Below, in pieces: positions 34,606 through 47,615 of a stretch of DNA of 64,000 nucleotides (within the stretch, counting starts at the first letter, position 1; the number at the start of each line of letters is the position of its first letter). A program made the position numbers and the translations under genes. The stretch comes from Quillaja saponaria. Its lineage: Eukaryota; Streptophyta; Magnoliopsida; Fabales; Quillajaceae. Location of the stretch: positions 12,963,528-13,027,527 of the forward strand of contig CM055614.1 in NCBI GenBank assembly GCA_029379385.1, given 5' to 3'. Under the pieces are notes generated by a model. It saw only the letters and a list, made by a program, of their open reading frames with translations. It did not search any database and was not told the origin of the DNA.

Positions 34606-36732
34606 ATTTTTATTAAAAAACAAAAACTGTTTTCCATAAATGTTCTACTATTTCAAGAAAGCTACTATTAGAATGTACTCTCAAAGCATTGGCAACAGGC
34701 ACTGAATTCTCACGTTTCCTACTTGGTTTCAGAAATAGATAAACAAGAGAAGGCACTAATGTAAGTTGGTTTCTTGACATGGACCGCTAATAATGTGAAC
34801 CATATAAATTTGTGAGGCCTTGACATGCGCCATAGATTATTTGAACCATATAATTTTGTAAAACCAGCAATTTAGAATGTGGTAAATCACTAATTCTAGT
34901 TTGATTTCTGAAGAGGCTTTTGTCTCAGAAATATCCGTGACTGGAAAAAGTTCAACAATCTACAAGAGCTAACATTTCCTGTACTGCATTTTACTAAAAG
35001 GAGTATGAAATACCCGCTTGTACTATGAATGAATATCTCTGTTGGTTACATTTATGTGTTCTGGTTTCTTTGACTTTATTGAGACTACTAGCAACGATAA
35101 TTATTCCTCATAAATTACATATAATGATTGGCTTATCATAAAATGATTTTCGTTTTTGTTCCTAACTGGACTATAACTGCTACTGATGTTTTCTTTCATG
35201 GCCTTCAACAAATATTTTTTCCCTCTTTCCAATAATTTGTGAACAAGAATACAACATATAATTGATATGCATATCACATATTCTTGTTTATCGAATTAAC
35301 CCCTGTTGATCATATCAGTGTATTATCATGCTTCTTGAGTGGAGCTATACATGCTAACATAATTCTTTTTAAATTTTGGTGCTTTACACAGGAAGGATTG
35401 ATATATTAGGGTTTACTTATTAAATTTGTTTGCATTTGCAAGCATGGATTGAGTTTGTGCATCTGACTCAGTATTAGTGGCTCTGGTCCACTGTTGACAT
35501 TTGCAGAACGTTTACAACTTTGAGTGTCTTGAGATGTCTTGGTTCTATAAGAATGTTATGTGTTGTGTTTCTTTTAAATACATTACCTGATTTCCAGTGT
35601 TCAGTTTTTTCATTCTTCCATGGAGCTTTATGAATATTACAAGTTTCATATATAGACCTATGCGTTTTGTACCACCAATGGAATTCATGGAATAGATAAA
35701 TCCTGGAATTCTTTTGCCTAAGTACTTCTGGAATGGTTCATTCAAACATGGTATGTATGACAAATTATTGAATTTTCAGGCATAGAACCTTTTCGTGTAG
35801 TCTTTTACTCTCTTGATTATATTCCTGTTATTGAATTTGTTGAACCATGGTCCATATTTAGGCAATGCAATTTCCCACAGGGCCAGCAATCTGTTTCTCC
35901 TATTAAAAATTTATGCTGCAGCTCTTTATTTGCTCGTCAACAGAAAAAGGATGCCGGAGTTGAAGTTTAGCACATCACATGTTATTTTTTCTTTTTCCTT
36001 TTGCCACAAAAAGAGGTCCATAAAAGTCCCTTTATTCTTACCAGCGGAATCTGTAGGCTCCTCTGCTCAACATCCCTTGCTTTTCTGATTATTTTAGTCG
36101 TTGTTCTTGTTTCCAATGGTGAATCTAGGATTTCCAAATAGAAGTATAGAACAAAAAGACCGACTAGGCACGCAGTTTTTCAGAAATGATTGATATTTCT
36201 TAATTATACTTCTATATATACAATGGAGACTTATGCCTTCTAGATGCTCATGCTTAATAATGAATCTTCAGGAACTAGTCAATTAGGCCATCAATCAGGT
36301 ATTAATGTTTGTGTACATGTACAAACATCTACATAATTTATTTAGTCTCCTTTTGGCGGATAATTATTTATTTCTGGAATAAACATTTCAAGGATGACAG
36401 GATTAGACATGAGAAACGAGTGCGTGGTAAAATAAAAGAGGGTAAAGACCTATTTACTTGTTTCTTCGTGTGTGTGTATTGCTTGACTTTTTGTCTTTTA
36501 TTGACACTTCTTATTACAGCAGGGATGCAAATGCTGAGACAGTTTGTGCTCCAATTGATGATTGACTGGAAATAAGGTCTATCTTTTAATTTCTCTATTA
36601 ATTCCCTGATTTGAAATCATGTTGTTCACTACTTTCAAGTCCTCTTTGTATCAATTGTAATTATTACCTTACTGCTCCGTAAGTGTCTAAGATTTGATTG
36701 CTACCATTGTTGTTGCTTTTTTATTATTATTT

Positions 36733-36755
36733 TATATATATATATATATATATAT
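36733..36755. repeat. (TA)n microsatellite
   Basis: Uninterrupted TA dinucleotides next to a TTATTATTAT tract. Confidence 0.95.
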
Positions 36756-36978
36756 TCTATTTTATTGTCTATTATGATCATGTTGCATGAATATTTCTTA
36801 TTACGTCAAAGGTTTTTTTATTGGTTCCGTTTACATGATACAACAATGGCCCATTCCTTTCCTTTATCCACTTTCCAACAATTCATTTTTATGTCATGAT
36901 GTAGAGTAATATTCACTTACATGCTTTACTACAATATTGTTTAGGTTCTGAATGGAATGATTTAGATTCACACCCAGG

Positions 36979-37090
36979 CCATGTGCTGCCAGCAGGTGCT
37001 GCTGCAAGGCAGCAACATTTGAGGCTTAAGCAAGCCCCACCGTTAGCAGCAGCAACTGCTGCTGCCGTGTGCTGGAAGCAGGCTGCTTGA
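36979..37090. repeat. CAG/CTG-rich, hairpin-prone island
   Basis: A GC-rich patch in an AT-rich region with repeated GCTGC/GCAGC units and a self-complementary centre at 37046-37065 (GCAGCAGC...GCTGCTGC). No reading frame continues through it, and its origin is unknown. Confidence 0.6.
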
Positions 37091-38596
37091 TTATCCTGTT
37101 TATGTTTTGTGGTTGGATAGCTTTTTTAAATTCACTTCTACAATATTTTGGTTGGATATCATTTCATATTTTGAGACTATCATTATCAAGCATACATATA
37201 AAATGCATATGACAGTCTGCTTGGTTATGATTTGTTTAGGAAGTATTTAATGAACCTTTTGATCTTTGGATGGTCACCAACTCTGATTAGATTCAATTTC
37301 ATCCATGGCTTGGTAAGGAAAAGAAAAATCTTTTTCTTAAGTAAAAGATATATGTTCGCATATCTTATTGCATTTATATCCTTGAAATTTTTTTATTTTC
37401 AAATTTAGTAAAATTGATTCTGGGTTTGGTATCGTCTGATTGTTTCGGTAAATTTATTTGTTTTCTGACACAGGATTTTGTGCTAAGATTGTAGCTGTGT
37501 CGGTCCTTTTTCATATCTCTGTCTTGCAAAGCTGCTCATAAAGTAAGGTTCTGGTCTTAGAGAAAGGATAAAATGGATTTCCCTTCTTAGAGGTTTGAAA
37601 TTCTTTCGCATTAGCATTGTTCTAATTAGCCTTGAAAGTCAAATAATTTGAATTATTAGCTCGAAATTGTTATCTCTTTTATCACTGGACCTTTTTGTTT
37701 ATAACAAATAGAAGTTATAGCATCTTGTACATCTTCCTGTTGTTTATAATACCAAGTTATGCTGGTGCTTTTCAAGCTGAAAACCAGTGTCCCACTGAGG
37801 GATAATCAGATGGTGGAATAATCTTTCATTTTATTCCTGTTGACTTCCTAAGAAGCCATGTCTCTTATAGTTATATTCTCCATTGAAATTATCTGCATTC
37901 TTAAATTTATTATTTTTTTCTTTCCTTTGTTGCACTTGAGTTGTAAAGCAGCACAATAATACACTCCCAAAGTTTCTCTCTCCTAGACAAGATTTTGATT
38001 TTTTATTCTTCACAACCTTCAAAGTTTTGTGCCATTTTTAACTCCTTTCCTCCCCTTGCTAAGAACATGATGTTCACATATCCCACTTGCAGTCCTAATT
38101 TGATGTTCCTTTCCTCCACTTGCTAAAACTGAAGCTGCTAATTTCATGTTCCTTAATTCTGAAGCAAGTTTAAGGTTAAATTATAAATTTCTGGCAGTCA
38201 TTGCTACAAAGATTACATCTACAAACAACTTTTGTTTCAATTCTCAAGATTTTGTTATGTTATGTAGTTGGATATTATTTTGTCAGATAAACTTCATTCT
38301 TATCATTTACTCCTTTTCCTCTATTCTATACTTTGTTTTCAATTTAGATATTCCTGGACAGCCTACTAGATGGAGTAAAACATTTTGTTTTTGTTGGCTT
38401 TTAGGAGTGGTGTAAGGGAAGTCTTAAACATTTGGGCCGTATAGTTTGTAAAGGACAAGGATCCACTTTAATCCTATCAAGCTAGCTTCTAGCTTCAGAT
38501 TCAAGTTGGGATTGCTGGTGTGAAGTTTTTGAGGAAAAGAGAGAGAAGAGAATGAGCATGGTAAAGAATGCAGACTCCTCGGATTTATATATCAGG

Positions 38597-38930
38597 GAGA
38601 ATTATTAAACAAAAATTTAAATTAAAAAAAATACCAACATTATTACAAATGTTATTGAGAATTATTAAACATGTTCAATTAATTCAAAAATTAAATTTTT
38701 TACAAATACCGACATTATTACAAATGTTATGAAAGACAATTATAGTTAGGAAAACAAAAAAATTAAAGATATTAAGAGCATTTAGGTGTCAAATATTATT
38801 GAAATTACGTTGGTGTTTCATATGACAGCCAGGAGCTTCAATTTGGTCCATAGACACTTCCAATTCCTTTAATTTTTTGTTTTCCTAACTATAGTTTTCT
38901 TTTAATTTTTTGCTTTCCTAACTATAGTTG
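38597..38930. repeat. Small tandem and inverted repeat cluster
   Basis: A direct duplication (GAGAATTATTAAACA and ACATTATTACAAATGTTAT, at about 38597-38660 and again 38670-38731) is followed by an arm ATAGTTAGGAAAACAAAAAA (38742-38761). The inverse of that arm occurs twice (38866-38896 and 38900-38930). It may be a rearranged MITE-like hairpin element. Confidence 0.55.
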
Positions 38931-39849
38931 CCTTTCTTAGCATATGTAGCAATGCTAGTTATTTTTTTAACAAATTTAGAATTTATTTTTGATAAGTTAT
39001 ATAAAACTGGAGAAGAATATTTCATGAAACTTTATATTAAAAGGGAGAACACCGTTAAGAAAATAGTATACAAGACATGAAATAATTTGTAGGTTTTGAT
39101 GCTTGTTATTTCTACACTGTATTAAAGAGATATTATATGCACACTTTTGTTCGTTGAGCTTATATAAGTTAATTCCATATATATAGGACTGAGCAAAAAC
39201 TAACTACAACCAAAAAAATCAACTCGACACAACTAAAACTCGAAAACCTGCTATTTTACACTTTTACTGTAGATTTGGGATTTTGTAAAATGATCGATTT
39301 GATTCAAATTTTCAGTTTGGATATTAATATATATATTTATTGTTTTTATATGCAAAATTATATTGTTGGCCAATATTTTCAATTATCCCCGACCTATCCA
39401 AAATTCCTAATCCCAAATATTAGAATTCAGCCTTGGCTTCTCTCTTTTGATTTGTTGAATTGGCTCTCAAATTATAAGATTTTATTGTTTTGTATTGGAT
39501 TTTTTAAGCAGATGTTATTGTATATGAGCTTCAATAAGTACATTTAGCATTAAATAATTGGTTTTGGGCTTAAAAATATATTTGGACCTTCATTTGGTCC
39601 TAAAAAAAAAAAAAGTACTTAATCTAATTTTAAATCTTCCGAACCGAACTTATCATTGCGTCATTTTCTTCAGTCTAGTCATTTCAAAACGGAACGATTC
39701 AGTTGGCTTGTAAATGGAATTAACACCATTTATTCGGTTACGTTGGAGGTTCAAAATTGATTAAACATAACCGATGCTTAGCCTTACTTTCAGGACATAA
39801 TAAAGCCTTGTAGAATTCTTGATAACAACTATTTATCAAAGCCATCTAT
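38931..39849. other. AT-rich non-coding
   Basis: No gene or recognised repeat; the only frame (39275-39547) has low-complexity hydrophobic content and no family resemblance. Confidence 0.35.
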
Positions 39850-40673
39850 ATATATAAATAAATAGTCATGTGTTCCAAAAATTATGACTATTGGAATAAT
39901 ATGAATAGTTCACGCAATCAATAATTTTACCTCTTGATACTAATAAACTACTATTGTGAATTCAATAGTTGAGCATGATTAATTAGAGTCTTAAGCAACC
40001 AACTCAAAATGTTGAGGATTATATAAGTGAGGTTTGCATCCAAGGATTCTATATCTCAAGCCTCATTCAGGTATAAGCTATGAGCATTATTGGAAGGAAT
40101 CATCTTATACAACTAAAAAGCTAAGAGATCACAATATTGAAAGAATTAAACAAACAACTTTAAGAATATCTGTCAGTGGACTCATCCAATGAAGTAAGCT
40201 TAAAGGATCTGTGCTGGCACAGTTTAGAGATATCTTATTCTTTGACTATATGGGTACAAAGTTAATAAAATGAAATGCTATGTTTCATTAATCATAATCA
40301 TCTACTGAAAAGTCAAGTGTTGAAATGCAAGTGACAGTTATCCAAAAGATCATCAATTGCTAAAAGGAATTAGTTGAAATCATTATATGCTCGTTACGAA
40401 CTGTTAAAATCAAGTCAAAACATTAAAATACCAACTTACAGTCATATGCATTATTTTATTATCAATTGAATGAAGTGTAGGGGTAAAGCATCACTATTCA
40501 GTAAAGTCGCAAGCAACCACATAAATAACATATAATATTTAACATGGAAAACCCTCAGAAAAAAAAAACCATTGGAAAAAAGTGACAAAGAAATTTCACT
40601 ATCAATCAAATGTGATTAAAATGAATCTCTCCCTCACAATCCCAAATCTCAATTACAACCAATAACTCTTCTC

Positions 40674-40705
<32 letters not shown>

Positions 40706-42254
40706 CATAATAATAGCACACACTCTCATTTTGTGGCTACACCATTTTTTTTTTGCCTCTTCTACTACTATTTATAATATGTTGGCAACACCAACCTACC
40801 AAAAAAACCTAACCCTAATGGACTTACAGACCACAGCCCAATAGCATATAAAAAATTGATTTTTATTTTATTTTTTATTTTAACAATTTAAGACACAAGC
40901 TTCACATGAAGGAATTGTTGAACGCTCAAAGTGCTGAAAAGCAGCAGAAGACTGAAAAGATGAAACATACTAATTTATAAATCTTCATCTTGTGAACCTT
41001 AATCCAAACAACTGAAAGTGAGTCATTACTGCTAAGATCATCCAATGCTGACTCATCATTTCAAGAAGAAATTATCAAAGCTCTCTCATCATTATCAAAT
41101 ATAAGGAGCTTAAAGATTGAAAAGATATAAAATGCATCATATTAATTGGCATCTATCATTTATAAGCATTTTACTGAAAACTCAAAGAACATAAATCAAA
41201 CACATCATTTTGATCTAAAATGACCATATGTTGAAAGGAGCGAAAACTGGAAGCCATTGAAATTCTCTATTTGAATGCTAAAAAAATGATTGATCCATAA
41301 ATCTTCTCAATGAATATTACTTCTCTGCAACAATAAGTACAAATTCAAATCAAACTACCATATTTGATCTCTGCAAGCTCTTGCATCAAAAAGGAAAAGG
41401 TCAATTTTCACATCATGTTTATTTCAAATAGAAGACTGGGCTTGAAATTGCACAACAATCCAAACTTGTGCACAAATGGAAAAACATTTTATTAAACAAC
41501 TGCAAGGACTCTACCCTATGAATCTATTCTCAACTTTACTTTTCAGATAGACAAACTGTCAAATTAACGACTACTTTCATTAAAAGCACTGTAAGGTGAA
41601 GAACTATGATGAATTGAAAGGATGTGAATGAATGTGTAAAAGAGTCAGAGATCACCATAAGGGGAAGGAATCTAAACTGAAGAATTATCAAGATCCTCTC
41701 TGAGCATCAACTTATCATCAGTATCATCATTCACAAATAGCCAAGTTAGGCAAACTTTCGTATCTTTTCTCTGTTGTAAAACTCATCCAAAGTCGTTTGA
41801 CTTTGTGATTAAGTGAATTGGTTGTAATTCTTCCATGTAGGGGAAAATGATTAATTGTGATACTTGTTTGTAGAGCTCGTAACTAATCAAAGGGTTATGT
41901 TCTCCTTAGAACTTAAGAGAGGGAACTAGTCTCCTTAGAATTGGCCAGAAGGCTTTGATCTACTTGAAATTGGTCATAATAGTAGTCTTCCTGTTAGTGA
42001 ATTGACCACAGGGTTACTAATTCATTAAGCTAGAAATATCAATGGTTAATGGAACACCAAAGTTGCAGCTTAAGGAGTGGACTATCTAGGGTTTTCTGGT
42101 GAACTACTATAAAAACTTTGAATCTATGTTTTACTTTTTTTTTTTTTCTTTTATGCTTTCTGTTGAACTTTAATTTTATCAAAGTTTTTCAATACAAAAT
42201 ATTTTAAATGGTTAAGCTATTCAATCCCCTTCTAGTTTGCCTAAATGGGACAAC
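39850..42254 (+). mobile_element. Decayed LTR retrotransposon remnant (Copia/Sirevirus-like LTR end)
   Basis: The 41860-42254 stretch reads like the 3' half of a Sirevirus-type LTR: a GGGTTATGTTCTCCTTAGAA block, repeated 'CTCCTTAGAA' segments, then TTCAATCCCCTTCTAG...ATGGGACAACA as terminus. Upstream sequence from about 39990 shows similar CTCATCCAATG-type segments. An A-rich insertion-like stretch (40440-40870, with an A run at about 40675-40702) interrupts it. I could not fix the left border or a target-site duplication. Confidence 0.35.
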
Positions 42255-42624
42255 AACCATCTACAAGATGCATTAGATGTGACAACAAATTTATATCAAC
42301 AAAAAATTATTATGTCCATTCAGTCTCCTTACTAGTTGCTAACCTATCAATTTGATTACGTAATAGAATGAGATATCATTTTGTTTCTTAATTGCCCAAA
42401 AATACATCAACTTTAGAGTTAAAACTCATCTCAAGATTAATTCATTATATATCTCTTATACTAGTTATCCCACTAGCATCAATGTGTACTTTTCTTAATA
42501 CAATCAATATCAAACAATCCAAAAATTTTAGTTTTCTTAGTGCCATATTTCTATTAACATTTCCATTGCATTTACCATTTGAACCATTTCAAAATTGAAT
42601 ATGGATCTTTTAAAACTAAGAGAT

Positions 42625-43795
42625 TGTTGAAGGCACAAAATGTAGCATGCTAAGAACTTGTATTCCAAACTTTGATGATCAGACAATTGTGAATAACATA
42701 AATTATCGATTCAAACTTTGGCACACAATACTGTTTGTGGGTGCTTAGATGTGAGAATGAGCTAACAATTCCCAAGAAAAGCATATAAAACCTGCATGAA
42801 AGGTAAATGAAGTAAAAATTTGTTGATTTGTTTAAAATCTATACTCATCTTTGGGTTTAAATACAACTATAAGAGATTCAAAATAAGGTAACTTCCACTA
42901 ACTTAAACGTCTAATAACTATATCTAACTCCCTACAAGTTCTTCACTTTTTATACAAGGAATGTTTGGTAAATTGCTCTAATTTGCATAAATAAAGTGTC
43001 AAAAATGTTACCCCCAATGTCTATGTGAACAAACAGTGAGAATTTATATAAAATATTTACATTTTTGCTCATTTGCCACATAAAAATTTAACATTTCAAT
43101 TAATATTAAAAAAAAAAAAAAACTGTACAAATAACATAATCATCTAAATTAGGTTTAATAACCAATATGGCCTAACGCACTATTATGGCCATGGCTTAAT
43201 AATGGCCAATGGCCAAATTTTGACTAAGCTGACAAAACAGCCAAAATTGGCTAATCCAAAAATTGTTAGCCAAATGGTCAGAATTGGCTAAATGACCCAA
43301 ATTTTGGCCAGGACGGCCAAATGATCAAACAAAATGTGAGCAATATATGATTGGATGAAAAATCTCCATTGTTGAAAAAGACCAGAATCTTAATACTTTA
43401 TGATTTACCAAGTAAGCCAAGTTGTCTCTTAAGTGTGGCAAATTGTTGATGACGCAAAATGAGGTGCACCAGTAACTTTTGTTCAGAACTTTGATGATTA
43501 GATGATTGTGAATAACATAAGTTATCGGTTCAAACTCTAGTACCAAGTACTAGCAGTAGGTGTTTATGTAAGATACACTAATAATTCCTAAGAGAAGTTT
43601 ATAAAACTTGTTGATTTGGTGAACCTTAGGAGTCATATTTGGGTTTAAATACTATTTACACAAGATTCAAACTAAAGTAACTTCCACTAACTTAAACTTT
43701 CTAATAGTCGTATCTAACTCTCTACAACTTTTCTATTTTTTATGTAATGTATGTTTGATAAAATTTTCAAAATACACAAATGAGATGTCAAGAGG
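42625..43795 (+). mobile_element. TRIM-like element with two direct repeats of about 350-380 bp (candidate)
   Basis: Segments 42625-43010 and 43444-43795 are diverged direct copies. Both start TGTTGA.G.C.CAAAATG, share GTGAATAACATAA.TTATCG.TTCAAACT, then GGTTTAAATAC and TAACTTCCACTAACTTAAAC, and end near ATGTCAA. They flank about 430 bp without coding sequence. The size fits a terminal-repeat retrotransposon in miniature, but termini and target duplication are unclear. Confidence 0.5.
43150..43325. repeat. GGCCA/TTGGCTAA short-motif repeat
   Basis: About twelve imperfect copies of a motif around TGGCCAAA or its complement TTTGGCC (ATGGCC, AATGGCCAA, TTGGCTAA, TTTTGGCCAGG) lie in the centre of the TRIM-like structure. 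Confidence 0.6.
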
Positions 43796-44030
43796 GGTGC
43801 ATAAAAATATTATATTCGTACTCACAGTAATCATCAAGTACCAGTCCAATAATCTTAATAATGGATTCCGTGAAAGAAAAATCATATTCATAATGTTTTT
43901 TTTTTTTTTTTAAACAAATGGGAGTCAAAAAATTAATGAAATAACTCATTTAAACTTGTACTAATATTCCCACAAGATCTTTCAAGACAATTGCGTCTTA
44001 ACTCAATCTTGCAACATTAGTGCATTTCAC

Positions 44031-44069
<39 letters not shown>

Positions 44070-44975
44070 TCAACCAAACTTGAAATGGGTTATCAATAAT
44101 TTACAAACTTATGCAAATTTGTTTTAAACGAACTCATTTAAAGTTTAAACTCAATGAAATTTTTTTCATCTTTTTTTAATTTTTATCCAAACCTCTCTAT
44201 TATTCTAGCGACACTATAGGGTCATCTCCTTAATTTTATTTTATTTTGGTATATTAGGAGTGCTCAAACTCAGCACTAGGGGGTAGAGAAACAAGTACCA
44301 ACCGTTTGAGCTAAGCTCTCGGTAGTATCTCCTTTAATTTTAACTTACACAATTCTTCTCTAAAATTAAAAAAAAAAAAAAAAAAAAAATTATAACTGAA
44401 CTCAAACTCTAAATTAAAAATTAAATATCTAAAATAGTTTAATTGTCTTATTATTAATTAATTTAGTCTGATGGGACCTTAATTCAACTAGTTAAGATAA
44501 ATGAATCCTATGTGATCTATAATTAAATAACTATGATAAAAACAAATAATTTTAATAATAATATGATATTATTAAACCTAAAATAAGATATAGATCAAAA
44601 TTCAATCAATAATTGTTCTAAGAATATAATCAAACTTAAAATAATAATAACAATAACTTTTGAAAAATATCATAATTTCTTATCAAATTTATAAAGAATT
44701 TTTTTAATCTTTAGTTTTATTATTATTTTAAAAATATTGATTAATTTATCTTTATTTATATCTCATTTTAAGTTAAATAATATATAATATCATTATCAAT
44801 ATAATTGAATAATGTTAATAATATTAATTTGTCTCAATACAATTAAGATATTTGATGCATTTTATAATAATTTTAAACTTTTAAAAATAGAAGACAAGTT
44901 TGGATAAATATCAATATAAGTATTTTTTTCTTTTTTTTTTCTTTGGGTGAAGATGTCAAAGAATGTGGGAAAGAA
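43796..44975. other. AT-rich spacer upstream of NDUFV1
   Basis: Very AT-rich, with T and A runs (about 43900-43912 and 44368-44388) and an (ATA)n tract. No gene seen. Confidence 0.45.
44031..44066. repeat. (ATA)n microsatellite
   Basis: Twelve uninterrupted ATA trinucleotides. Confidence 0.95.
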
Positions 44976-45327
44976 AACGGTGAGTTTGATGTCTTTGATA
45001 TGTGACCTGTTGTGGCATATTTTAGACCACTGATCTTTCCTGCGCTTGTTATTTAACTAAGTCGTGTTTTTCAACACAAAGCAACGCCCAAGTTCTCGGC
45101 ATATTTTGGACCACTGATCTTTCCTAATTGAATTGGGCGCTTGTGATTTAACATAGTCGTGTTTGCAACACAAACCAGAGAGAACACAAAGCAGAGAGGA
45201 TACCACGCCAAGTTCTCATCTGCCCCACACTTGTTTGTCTCTCGCGTTCGCTGAACACCGTGAACTGCTCCGCCGATCTGAGCGTCGGCCTCCATCAACT
45301 AGTAGCTTCCGTCGTGAAAAGAACCAG
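44976..45327 (+). promoter_or_regulatory. NDUFV1 promoter and non-coding exon 1
   Basis: The region contains an internal tandem duplication. GGCATATTTTRGACCACTGA followed by TCTTTCCT and a GCGCTTGT..TTTAAC.TAGTCGTG block occur at 45014-45080 and again at 45098-45174. The leader exon ends ...AAGAACCAG at 45327, before donor GTATTC. There is no obvious TATA box; a transcription start near 45180 is a guess from the start of the shared exon block. Confidence 0.6.
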
Positions 45328-47609
45328 GTATTCTCTTCATTTCTCTGAAATCCTTTAATACGGCGGAATCGATTTATTAATCAGTGAAAAACCTATTGGA
45401 TTTCTTTTGATTCACTCTCATAACTTTGATTTTTCCGTTCCGGAATGCGACCTTACCGGAATTGGTAATAGTTCGAAAACCTAAGGGTGTTAGCGGATTC
45501 TGGTAACCTAGATCCTGTTGTGTGATTTTTACTGGTCGTTGGTTGCATATAAATAAAGTGGAGAAAATAAATGACACAATTGTCGACTGGTTGTGGTTCT
45601 ATTTTGAGGACTGTATGTTCATGTGAAAATGTACAGAAAGATGCAGTTTGAGCTTGAAGATATTTAAGTTTTTAGAAACTGGTTGTACTTTCCTGGACTT
45701 CGAAATTGTTGTTTGAGCCAAAATACATTTATTTTATTCTTTTTGCAATTTAAATTTGTTGATTAGATTTGTTTCTTCCAATACTTGATTGAAAAAACAT
45801 GAATTGACTTTACTGATGTTGTGTGTGAAATTAATTCACTCATTATTAGTTTACTGGGAAGACTTTCGGTATTTCACATAAACCTTGTCCTTCGCAAATC
45901 TAATATTCATTCTTAATGTCAATTCATAATAGATGGCTGACTGAGATAATGGGAAATAAAATCTTTATATTGCAGACTTTACTTCAAATTGCAATTTTAC
46001 GAATTTTGCTTTATACTTTCCATCCCATATTTCTTATGTCACTTTGACTCAAAGGTCATGCTTATAAAATGCTAGGTGTTAATGTGATTTCTGTTTTAGC
46101 AAAAATATAGACTATTTTTATGGAATTGATGCTAATTATTAATTGTTAAAATTCAAGGGGGAACTTGGGAAGGTAAAAAAAAGTTTTCTTGACTTTCTCC
46201 AATTTCGCTTGGACAATTCAATAAGGGATAGTTCAAAACATGAATAAGACAGAAGGAGTAACTTAATGGTTTATACAACGAAGGTTGTCCTTTAGAATTT
46301 AACTCACTCAGTAATAATCTGATAAGACTTCAATTCATTAATCATGAATAGTACTTTCTGTGGAAAAGTAGTTCAAAGCTCGTAAATTGGGTTCATGGAT
46401 GGTCATGTGATTACAGTAACTGTTCTAATCCTTGTAATGATTTTGTTAGCGGAGCAGCGTAGTGCATATTCATATGTTCCATAAGTTAGGTTTTGAAATT
46501 ATACAATCGACTCTCTCTCTCTCTCTCTCTCTCTCTATGTATATATATATATATATTAGTTGTTGGAAATTGTACATTTGTATCAAACCATATTATTTCC
46601 TGGATAGACAGCTGGATGTTTCTAAAATTTATCTAAGGTCCTGGAGCTTTCAATTGGAGATTGCTTGGTATGGTGTGAAAACTGTGAGTTTCTTGGGTAT
46701 TTTAAATAGTAATGGATATTTAATTTTACACAATGCTTACTTTTTACTTATTGTTTGTGTTTCGGTTAAAAGGGTACAGTAACAATTATTATTCACTAAC
46801 AGGATGACATAAAATCAAAAGTTTACCATGTTATTATGGTTTTTAAGAAACAAACTTAATTGTAGGTCAAACTATTGTTATGTTATGAAGAAACAAAATA
46901 GTTAACTTTCTTCATCAGTAAAGATCTTATGTGTAATTGTCAAGGATACATTTCTATGCTTACTTCCATCTCCCAAGCCACTCTCTAACCTAACAAAGGG
47001 AAGCTATATATTCTCCCTCTCTCCCTCATCCTTCATTAGACATAAGAAGGTACACTATATACTTACTTCCCTTTCTCTCCTGCTTCCCTCCTTCGGTCAA
47101 TTACAACTCCAAAACATACTATTACAGCATGTATAGCTTGTCCCAGAAGAAAAGGAACAAACAAAACAAAATATGGCAGGATAAAATTAGATATGCTATA
47201 TCTGATACTCTTATTTTTGAATGACAAATGGTTTCCCTGATATTGGTAAATGAAAAATCTGAAAAGGCTAAAACTAAAGTTGCATGTCTTGCTACTCATG
47301 CTTCAAGTTGGTTTCTTCTCATGCTTCTTTAGTACTAATTCCTCTTGAACCAAATATATAAAACAGCAATAGTAACATGTCAGGGTCTCATCTTATGTCA
47401 GTTTGTATCTGTGAATTGTGATTATGTTTTTGGCTAATTACAGTTCTTTGCCTTGTGAGAATTCTTTTTGTTTCAACTTTAATGTTGTTTTCAGTTGCTC
47501 TCATGGGTAAGAAGTTTGGAACACATGTGATAGATTTATATTGTATGTGGGGCATGCCATGGATCTGATTTCTTTCTTTCTCCCTCCATATACTGTTTTT
47601 TTCTCTCAG
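45328..47609 (+). other. 5'UTR intron of NDUFV1
   Basis: GT-AG intron with acceptor TTTCTCTCAG|GAACC placing the ATG six bases into exon 2. It is homologous along its length to the TyrRS leader intron, except for an extra segment around 46420-46620. Confidence 0.75.
46511..46556. repeat. (CT)n followed by (AT)n microsatellite in the NDUFV1 intron
   Basis: Thirteen CT units (46511-46536), then ATGT and TA/AT units. Absent from the duplicated TyrRS intron. Confidence 0.95.
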
Positions 47610-47615
47610 GAACCA

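Larger units (their letters stand above)
33294..38596. other. TyrRS 3'UTR and long non-coding stretch
   Basis: The first few hundred bases are the likely 3'UTR (A/T-rich, with GTAAATTTGTATT-type far-upstream elements). The rest has no convincing coding exon on either strand. It contains microsatellites (34582-34605, 36733-36755) and a GC-rich CAG/CTG island (36979-37090). Confidence 0.45.

Noticed and set aside
39275..39547. 90-codon hydrophobic reading frame
   Set aside because: AT-driven Ile/Leu/Tyr/Phe composition without domain resemblance or gene signals.
40569..42254. LTR borders set by an ACCAT direct repeat (40568-40572 and after 42254)
   Set aside because: A 5-base match next to an A run is weak, and the left sequence does not look like an LTR start, so I left the border open.
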